Origin: Candidatus Saccharimonadota bacterium
GTDB lineage: Bacteria > Patescibacteriota > Saccharimonadia > Saccharimonadales > Saccharimonadaceae
NCBI GenBank assembly: GCA_017420185.1
Contig: JAFOJM010000029.1
Span: 1 to 36,745, forward strand
Direction of reading: 5' to 3'
Length of the DNA stretch: 36,745 nucleotides
Below are positions 31,906 to 36,745 of the stretch, one piece after another. The notes beneath the pieces are model-generated. The model ran no database searches. It had not been told where the DNA came from and saw only the letters and a program-made list of their open reading frames with translations. The stretch's first letter is position 1. Each line of letters begins with the position of its first letter. Position numbers and translations under genes: made by a program.

Positions 31906-32133
31906 ATGCAATTAGGAAGTTTTTTAGAAGTAGTTACTTTTGTATCGGCAGCGCTTACTATCTTGCTGATTCTTTTGCAGCAGCGTGGAGCGTCGCTAGG
32001 GGCTGGGTTTGGTAGTTCTGGTGAGCTATATACCACTCGCCGTGGACTGGAGAAATCTTTATTTGTAGCAACTATTGTGTTTGCAGTGATATTTGTATTA
32101 TCTATATTGGGGCTTTTGTTAATTCCGGCATAA
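31906..32133 (+). CDS. secG: Preprotein translocase subunit SecG
   Basis: 75 residues with two membrane helices (about 5-25 and 52-73) joined by a Gly/Arg loop. LLQQRGASLGAGFGSSGELYTTRRGLEKSL matches the SecG hallmark (xLQxxKGxGLGAxFGGS...FxxRRGxEKxL). It helps SecYE translocate proteins. AGGAG precedes the ATG. It sits between uvrC and a membrane-anchored binding protein, separated from the latter by one base. Confidence 0.94.
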   Translation: MQLGSFLEVVTFVSAALTILLILLQQRGASLGAGFGSSGELYTTRRGLEKSLFVATIVFAVIFVLSILGLLLIPA

Positions 32134-32134
32134 T

Positions 32135-33871
32135 ATGAGTGATTCTGTAAAAAAGCGTGGGCAAAAGTTCTTAAGGAAATTTTTTCGCGTTACCTCACAA
32201 GCGAGCGAAGACAGCAAAGAGCATATAAAAGAAAACTTAATCGGGCGGATTTCACATGTAGAGAATATCCGCTTGCTAGTGCTGGAATGGGGGCTGCTGG
32301 TGACGGCATTGATTTTACTGGCAATTACGCAGTCTGTGTGGTTTAGAGAGTCGTATGTAGAAGAGGTATTCGCCGGCGGGGGGAATTATACAGAAGCCAC
32401 AATTGGTGATGTTGCCTCTCTCAATCCACTATTTGCCACTACTAATAGCGAGCGGGTGCTGAGCAAACTGATGTTTGCTACTATTTCTGAAATAGACTAC
32501 TCTGGACATCCAGGTATGGGCCTAGCGGCGTCGATTCTTCCTAGCGAAGATGGCAGAGTCTGGACTATGAAGCTAAGAGATGGACTGAAATGGTCTGATG
32601 GGCGACCTATCACCAATGAAGATGTGATATTCACGCTAGAGTTAATCAAAAGCCCGGCAGTGAATTCCGTTTATGACTCTAGCCTGACGAATATTAAAAT
32701 CACCGAAGGCGACAATGGCGAGATAATATTCTCCTTGCCGTCTATTTATGCTGACTTTGTTTCGGCGCTGAATATACCGGTGGTGCCAAAACACGAGCTA
32801 GACGACAGTGACCCTAAGAATCTTATCGAAGACACTTTCTCTAATGCGCCTGTTACGTCTGGGGCGTTTAGCTTTAATGCCCTGCAGACCACAGCCACTA
32901 CCAATGAGAAAGTATATTACTTATCAGCCAATCCGCATTATTACAAGGGAAGACCGCTATTAAATAGTTTTGCGGTGCACACTTACGACAACAAAGAGGC
33001 CGTCATCAGCGCGCTAAATTCCGGGGCGGTGACAGCCACGGCGGAATTATCTGGTGCCGACAGCGACAAGATAGTGGCCGGGCAGTTCCAGCAGAAAGAC
33101 TCTAGCATCAGCTCGGGTGCATATGTTTTCTTTAATACCGCCAATCCGTCAGTCAAAAAAGCCGAGCTGCGTGCAGCTATTCGCCAGGGTATAGATATGG
33201 ATAAAATCCGCGCAGAGGTACCAAATGTTACCGCTCTAGACCATCCATTACTAGAATCCCAAATCGAGCTGAAGGATTACCCAGAAATACCAGAGAGAGA
33301 TGTAGCTGCAGCATCGGCAAAGATTGCTGAGTTTACTACGGACGGGCCTATCAATATAGAGGTAGCTACTATAAACACAGGATATTTACCAACGGTAGCT
33401 AATGCTCTTAAGGCCGAGCTAGAGCAACTAGGTCTGCAGGTGCATGTGTCTACTTATGAAGAAAATCAAGATTTCATTAACAACGTGGTAAGCAAGCGCG
33501 CATACGATATCTTAGTATACGAAATAGGGTTAGGGGCAGACCCGGATTTGTTACCGTATTATCACTCGTCGCAGGCTTCTGAGGCTGGGCTGAACTTGTC
33601 TAACTATCGTAATGCGCTCGTAGATGATTTGCTCTTGGGTGCACGCGATACGCTGGACGAAGAGTTGCGCGCCAGGAAATACGAGGCTTTCCTAGAATAC
33701 TGGGTAAATGATGTTCCCGCTATAGGGATATATCAGCCAAATCTTACTTACTTTTACAACCGCAATGTTCGCACCTATAGCAACAATGTACGCCTAGTAA
33801 CAGCACTAGACAGATTTACAGACGTCACCAACTGGGCAGCCGTAAAAGCCCTAAAAAATAAGACTCCGTAA
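32135..33871 (+). CDS. Membrane-anchored peptide-binding protein (SBP family 5)
   Basis: 578 residues. A basic cytosolic N-terminus (1-45), one membrane helix (about 46-68), then a family 5 solute-binding domain: TIGDVASLNPLFATTNSERV, MKLRDGLKWSDGRPITNEDVIFTLELI (the typical SBP_bac_5 signature) and the closing ...YEAFLEYWVNDVPAIGIYQPN. Family 5 proteins deliver oligopeptides or nickel to ABC importers. No lipobox is seen; the anchor is the helix itself. No permease or ATPase genes are beside it; they must be elsewhere or absent. The position next to secG is common in this lineage as far as I recall. A short peptide-scavenging role fits a host-dependent bacterium (inference). Confidence 0.9.
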   Translation: MSDSVKKRGQKFLRKFFRVTSQASEDSKEHIKENLIGRISHVENIRLLVLEWGLLVTALILLAITQSVWFRESYVEEVFAGGGNYTEATIGDVASLNPLFATTNSERVLSKLMFATISEIDYSGHPGMGLAASILPSEDGRVWTMKLRDGLKWSDGRPITNEDVIFTLELIKSPAVNSVYDSSLTNIKITEGDNGEIIFSLPSIYADFVSALNIPVVPKHELDDSDPKNLIEDTFSNAPVTSGAFSFNALQTTATTNEKVYYLSANPHYYKGRPLLNSFAVHTYDNKEAVISALNSGAVTATAELSGADSDKIVAGQFQQKDSSISSGAYVFFNTANPSVKKAELRAAIRQGIDMDKIRAEVPNVTALDHPLLESQIELKDYPEIPERDVAAASAKIAEFTTDGPINIEVATINTGYLPTVANALKAELEQLGLQVHVSTYEENQDFINNVVSKRAYDILVYEIGLGADPDLLPYYHSSQASEAGLNLSNYRNALVDDLLLGARDTLDEELRARKYEAFLEYWVNDVPAIGIYQPNLTYFYNRNVRTYSNNVRLVTALDRFTDVTNWAAVKALKNKTP

Positions 33872-33891
33872 TGTCTATAACGTCGATTCTA

Positions 33892-33914
33892 CAAAAATAA
33901 CCCCTGACAGGGCT
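33892..33914 (-). terminator. Terminator of tRNA-Leu(GAG)
   Basis: On the minus strand AGCCCTGTCAGGGGTT is followed by ATTTTTGT. A short 5-bp stem; it may also serve the plus-strand binding-protein gene weakly. Confidence 0.5.
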
Positions 33915-33926
33915 TCTTGATTTTGA

Positions 33927-34017
33927 TGGTGCGCCCGACTAGATTTGAACTAGCACAGCCGTAAATATGGCCACTACCACCTCAAGGTAGCGTGTCTACC
34001 AATTCCACCACGGGCGC
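33927..34017 (-). tRNA. tRNA-Leu (anticodon GAG)
   Basis: Minus strand: acceptor GCGCCCG / CGGGCGC, discriminator A, encoded CCA (33929-33927). Anticodon arm CTACC-TTGAGGT-GGTAG gives GAG. A long class II variable arm and T-loop GTTCAAATC are present. A minus-strand TG-A-TATAAT box (34026-34031) lies just upstream. Confidence 0.95.
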
Positions 34018-34080
34018 GTAATATTATTATATCATATATAATGGTTGTTTGATTGAATTTTATATTATTTAAAAATAGTA

Positions 34081-34089
34081 TGCTATAAT
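34081..34089 (+). promoter_or_regulatory. Extended -10 promoter of the surface-protein pair
   Basis: TG-C-TATAAT, with a roughly 15-nt leader carrying AAGGAGG before the ATG at 34111. No -35 match at 17 nt. Confidence 0.65.
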
Positions 34090-34110
34090 AAGAAAAACAT
34101 AAGGAGGTAA

Positions 34111-35145
34111 ATGAGTAAACAATTTTTACGGTTGGCTTATACATGTATAGCATTGGCGACATGCTGTGCTGGGATGCTTGATGTACCCAGTACATACGCT
34201 GAAGAAGCTACACCTAGCATACAAGGTGAGCAAAAGATAATTTTATATGGGTCTGACATCAGCATTAGCCCTATTAGCGAGATAGTACAGCTATCTTCTG
34301 AGACACCGTACGAGAGTACTTTTACGGTAACTAACGATGGCGATGATAGTGTGAATTTTGAGGTATTTGTGGCGCCATATTCTTATATACACTCAGAAGA
34401 AAATGATTCATATGTGCTTGGCTTTACCAACGAAAACACATACACGCAGATTACTCGTTGGACCAGGATAAAAGATGCGAATGGCAACTACGTCAAAAAT
34501 CCTCATTTTACTATAAATGGTCACGACAAAATGGACATTTCTTACCGTATCACGGCGCCAGAGAATATGCCAGCTGGGGGGCAATATGCGGTGATATTTG
34601 TACACAGTACGGCAGACCAGTGGACAGGCGAGGGAATTATGACAGAAACTAGCCCTGGACTTATAATATATGGTAGAACAGGCGGTGAGACTACTATTTC
34701 TGGCGAAATCTCCGACTTGAATCTTAGCCAAAACATAACAAAAGAGTCTGGAGATGGTAAGCAAACTACCTATGGACACATTAACGCGAGTGCAAAGATA
34801 AAAAATACTGGCAATATAGATTTTAACGCCACGGCTATACTCAAGGTGGAGAGCGTATTCGGTGGTGGATATTATCAAACTCCAGAAAATGAAGCTCGCA
34901 TATCGGTAATACCAGAGTCTGAAATAGTATTGTCGGACGAATGGGAAGATACGCCAATATTTGGACTATACAAAGCAACCTGGACAGTAACCGCGGCCGG
35001 TGAAACTCAGACGATAGACCAAATGATATTTATAAATCCAGTTCCTTTTATAATTATTAGCATAATCTTGTTGACAATTATTATTGTTTGGATTACAATT
35101 ATGCTTAGGAAGCGTAAGGAACGCCGCGCAAGATTGGCGGTGTAG
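34111..35145 (+). CDS. Secreted, C-terminally anchored protein with DUF916-like Ig-type domains
   Basis: 344 residues. Signal peptide about 1-30 (cleavage likely after TYA), an exterior part of two beta-sandwich-like halves (about 40-180 and 190-300), then a membrane helix (about 309-332, PFIIISIILLTIIIVWITIML) and a basic tail RKRKERRARLAV. STFTVTNDGDDSVNFEVFVAPYSY, MPAGGQYAVIFV and GRTGGETTISGEI resemble the WxL-interacting DUF916-type proteins of Gram-positives, which bind partner surface proteins. It precedes another surface protein by 39 nt, so the two may work as a pair. No WxL-domain protein is seen here. Confidence 0.7.
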   Translation: MSKQFLRLAYTCIALATCCAGMLDVPSTYAEEATPSIQGEQKIILYGSDISISPISEIVQLSSETPYESTFTVTNDGDDSVNFEVFVAPYSYIHSEENDSYVLGFTNENTYTQITRWTRIKDANGNYVKNPHFTINGHDKMDISYRITAPENMPAGGQYAVIFVHSTADQWTGEGIMTETSPGLIIYGRTGGETTISGEISDLNLSQNITKESGDGKQTTYGHINASAKIKNTGNIDFNATAILKVESVFGGGYYQTPENEARISVIPESEIVLSDEWEDTPIFGLYKATWTVTAAGETQTIDQMIFINPVPFIIISIILLTIIIVWITIMLRKRKERRARLAV

Positions 35146-35184
35146 GGTATTGCGAATCCTGGTAAATAAAAAGGTAGGAGTTAT

Positions 35185-36150
35185 ATGAAAAAAACAAAAA
35201 AAACAATATTAGGTATTATCGGATTAACGCTCGTGGTGGCGATGACGGTGCTGGCTGTGTTGTTGCCGGAGTCTGGAGCATCGGCTCTTGATACTAATCC
35301 AATTACCGACGAAGTAAAAGTTCGCGTAGTGGGGAGTGTCCCGATGATAAAATTAACCTACCCAGAAAACGACACAATATTTGTAGACCCTACGCAATAT
35401 TTCACTTTTGAGTATGAGAACGTCGAGACCACCACTACGGAGGTGCGTTATACCGACGCTAGCGGTACAGAGCATATATATACTATAGATACTGTAGATC
35501 CTGATTACGTTCCTGGTACCTCAGAGGCTTACCCGCTAGACTTACTAGGTACAGACTATGGCTATGGTGAGTACAAGGTAGTCACTAAAGGCATTGGGTT
35601 TGACGGGGTGACTGCAGAAGATACTGTAGCTTTCTCCTTCTACCCTGTCTATAGCACGCTAACAGATGGCGAAGGGGACGGGTCATATAACTTAAAATTA
35701 TACTATGATGAGGAGGCGGGAGATTTAGCAGCCATAGTAGTAAATGTATACGATGCTAATGGCAACTTAGTAGAGGCCTTATCCCCTGCAAAAGTGGTGC
35801 CACCAGCAGATGAGTTGAATTTGGCTTTTTCCGCAAACGAGCTACCATCTGGGGAATATACCATCGAGATAGTAGGGGTAGACTCTGAGGGTGAGGAACT
35901 AAGTGCCCCATATACTATCAAATTAACCTACAACGAGAAAAAGAGTGATGATGACGATGGCGGCGATGATAGTAGCGACACCAAAGAAGATACCCCGGTT
36001 GCACCTGGTACTGGTAGATTCTGGGGGACAGGCAATATCTCAGATTCTGACATATTAATAACCGCCTTGGCCGTGTTTGTAGCGGCTATTACTGTGGCGG
36101 TGGCATTGATTATTCGTACCAAGAAAGACAAGGCTACAGCGTCCAAGTAG
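35185..36150 (+). CDS. Surface protein with Ig-like repeats and PGTG sorting-like end
   Basis: 321 residues. Signal peptide about 1-34 (KKTKKTILGIIGLTLVVAM core, cleavage near ASA), beta-rich Ig-like regions (about 45-150 and 155-248), an Asp/Ser/Lys linker (about 250-270), then the PVAPGTGRFWGTG motif (about 271-283), a membrane helix (about 291-311) and the basic end RTKKDKATASK. PGTG followed by helix and Lys resembles a cell-wall sorting signal, although Leu-Pro is lacking; it may equally be a plain membrane anchor. TAGGAG precedes the ATG. Co-directional with the DUF916-like gene and closed by a strong terminator. Confidence 0.75.
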   Translation: MKKTKKTILGIIGLTLVVAMTVLAVLLPESGASALDTNPITDEVKVRVVGSVPMIKLTYPENDTIFVDPTQYFTFEYENVETTTTEVRYTDASGTEHIYTIDTVDPDYVPGTSEAYPLDLLGTDYGYGEYKVVTKGIGFDGVTAEDTVAFSFYPVYSTLTDGEGDGSYNLKLYYDEEAGDLAAIVVNVYDANGNLVEALSPAKVVPPADELNLAFSANELPSGEYTIEIVGVDSEGEELSAPYTIKLTYNEKKSDDDDGGDDSSDTKEDTPVAPGTGRFWGTGNISDSDILITALAVFVAAITVAVALIIRTKKDKATASK

Positions 36151-36168
36151 TTAAAAGAATTATCAGCT

Positions 36169-36198
36169 AAAAAAATTGGAGAGTGTCTCCAATTTTTT
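36169..36198. terminator. Bidirectional terminator between surface gene and rpmE
   Basis: AAAAATTGGAGA-GTG-TCTCCAATTTTTT: T-runs on both strands, lying between two convergent genes. Confidence 0.85.
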
Positions 36199-36235
36199 GT
36201 AAGTGGCATAGATAAGCTCAGTAGCGCTAGGCTAA

Positions 36236-36574
36236 CTAGGCCTTGTCTGCTACTTCTTTGGCTTTTTTCTCGGCTTCTTTGGCAGCTTTTTTGGCCTTGT
36301 TTTCCAAGGCGTCTTTCATAGTGGCAGCCTTGGCAGCACGAGCCTTAAAGCGATCCACGCGGCCTTCGGTATCGATAATCTTCTCTTCGCCGGTAAAGAA
36401 TGGGTGGGAAGCGGAAGATATCTGCACCTTGACTAGAGGATATTCTTTGCCATCTGTCCACTTGATGGTCTCTTCGCTTTTCGCTGTAGACTTAGTTAAG
36501 AACGAAAAGCCAGCGGCCTCGTCTGAAAAGACGACATCGCGATATTCTTTTGGATGTAATTCGTTTTTACTCAT
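36236..36574 (-). CDS. rpmE: Ribosomal protein L31 type B with long basic tail
   Basis: 112 residues. The first about 80 match bL31: [74 protein letters not shown]. No Cys zinc ligands, so the Zn-free (type B) form. The final about 30 residues form an Ala/Lys/Glu helix ([20 protein letters not shown]) longer than in most L31 proteins. TATAAT ends 12 nt before the ATG, leaving a leader of only about 5 nt and no ribosome site. Confidence 0.95.
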   Translation of the reverse strand: MSKNELHPKEYRDVVFSDEAAGFSFLTKSTAKSEETIKWTDGKEYPLVKVQISSASHPFFTGEEKIIDTEGRVDRFKARAAKAATMKDALENKAKKAAKEAEKKAKEVADKA

Positions 36575-36585
36575 AATTAATGATA

Positions 36586-36591
36586 ATTATA
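36586..36591 (-). promoter_or_regulatory. -10 box of rpmE
   Basis: Minus strand TG-A-TATAAT; predicted +1 is about 36579, 5 nt before the ATG. Confidence 0.65.
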
Positions 36592-36635
36592 TCAGAGATG
36601 AGCAAAAAAGTAAAGGATAAGTATACACCTGGCTA

Positions 36636-36664
36636 TTGACTTTTATAAAAATAAGCGTTATTAT
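36636..36664 (+). promoter_or_regulatory. Promoter of the gene cut by the right edge
   Basis: TTGACT (36636-36641), 17-nt spacer, TATTAT (36659-36664). Same design as the accessory-island promoters at 7278 and 8121. Confidence 0.6.
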
Positions 36665-36708
36665 CGTAGTAGACAAGGTCAAAAAACAAACATTAAAAGG
36701 AGCAGATA

Positions 36709-36745
36709 TGTATAAAAATAAAAAAATAATGAGAATACAAAAGAG
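36709..36745 (+). CDS. Start of an unknown gene (partial)
   Basis: ATG at 36709 preceded by AAAAGGAG (5-nt spacing) and a good promoter. The first residues are MYKNKKIMRIQK, basic, as in the start of a signal peptide. Only 12 codons are in the window, so no function can be given. Confidence 0.5.

Overview
The window looks like chromosome from a Candidate Phyla Radiation (Patescibacteria) bacterium, most likely a Candidatus Saccharibacteria (TM7) relative. I infer this from the gene mix: housekeeping genes, many small surface proteins with N-terminal signals and C-terminal anchors (MPNTG- and PGTG-like ends), a membrane-anchored oligopeptide-binding protein, a FISUMP-domain surface protein, a short UvrC and almost no biosynthesis. 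TGA is used as an ordinary stop (gap, rsmD, the sigma4/alphaCTD gene), which argues against the SR1/Gracilibacteria code. Taxonomy is inference; no rRNA gene is present.

Layout. 1-6.3 kb: end of an unknown gene, topA, obgE (convergent) and a flotillin. 6.3-10.9 kb: an accessory island holding a candidate small RNA, a small FISUMP-like protein, a DUF5680-like protein, two unknown genes and an unusual alphaCTD-sigma4-alphaCTD fusion. Most of these genes have their own TTGAC-17-TATNAT promoter, a leader and a strong ribosome binding site. 11-14.7 kb: trmD, recG, rsmD, with two MITE-like elements between trmD and recG. 14.7-17.4 kb: a second small FISUMP-like protein, a sortase-substrate-like protein, tRNA-Leu(UAG), a truncated FISUMP gene and repeats. 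17.4-20.3 kb: an FAD-linked oxidase and trigger factor. 20.3-21.05 kb: a gene-free stretch made almost wholly of structured elements, leading to a full-length FISUMP surface protein. 22.6-23.9 kb: rpsL-rpsG with a structured leader and a stack of hairpins. 24-29.1 kb: an overlapping sugar-phosphate operon (gap, rpiB-like, rpe-like, pfkB-family kinase, LOG-family) convergent with eno. 29.2-36.7 kb: a Cys-rich membrane protein, uvrC-secG-binding protein, tRNA-Leu(GAG), two surface proteins, rpmE and the start of another gene.

Three things stand out. (1) Core genes share an extended -10 promoter (TG-N-TATAAT), and in seven cases the start codon lies at or next to the predicted +1 (exactly 7 nt after the -10 in six), so leaderless mRNAs appear common. 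(2) Two families of about 150-bp hairpin elements (A and B, four copies each) share IS5/IS903-type ends near GGCNTTGTTGCATAA. B1 has a perfect 9-bp target duplication, and copy B3 keeps the B fold and junctions while its stem sequences are rewritten by paired changes. (3) A third structured family (C) sits beside both large FISUMP loci; one copy has its own promoter and terminator.

All functions are read from sequence motifs alone; no database search or folding program was run.
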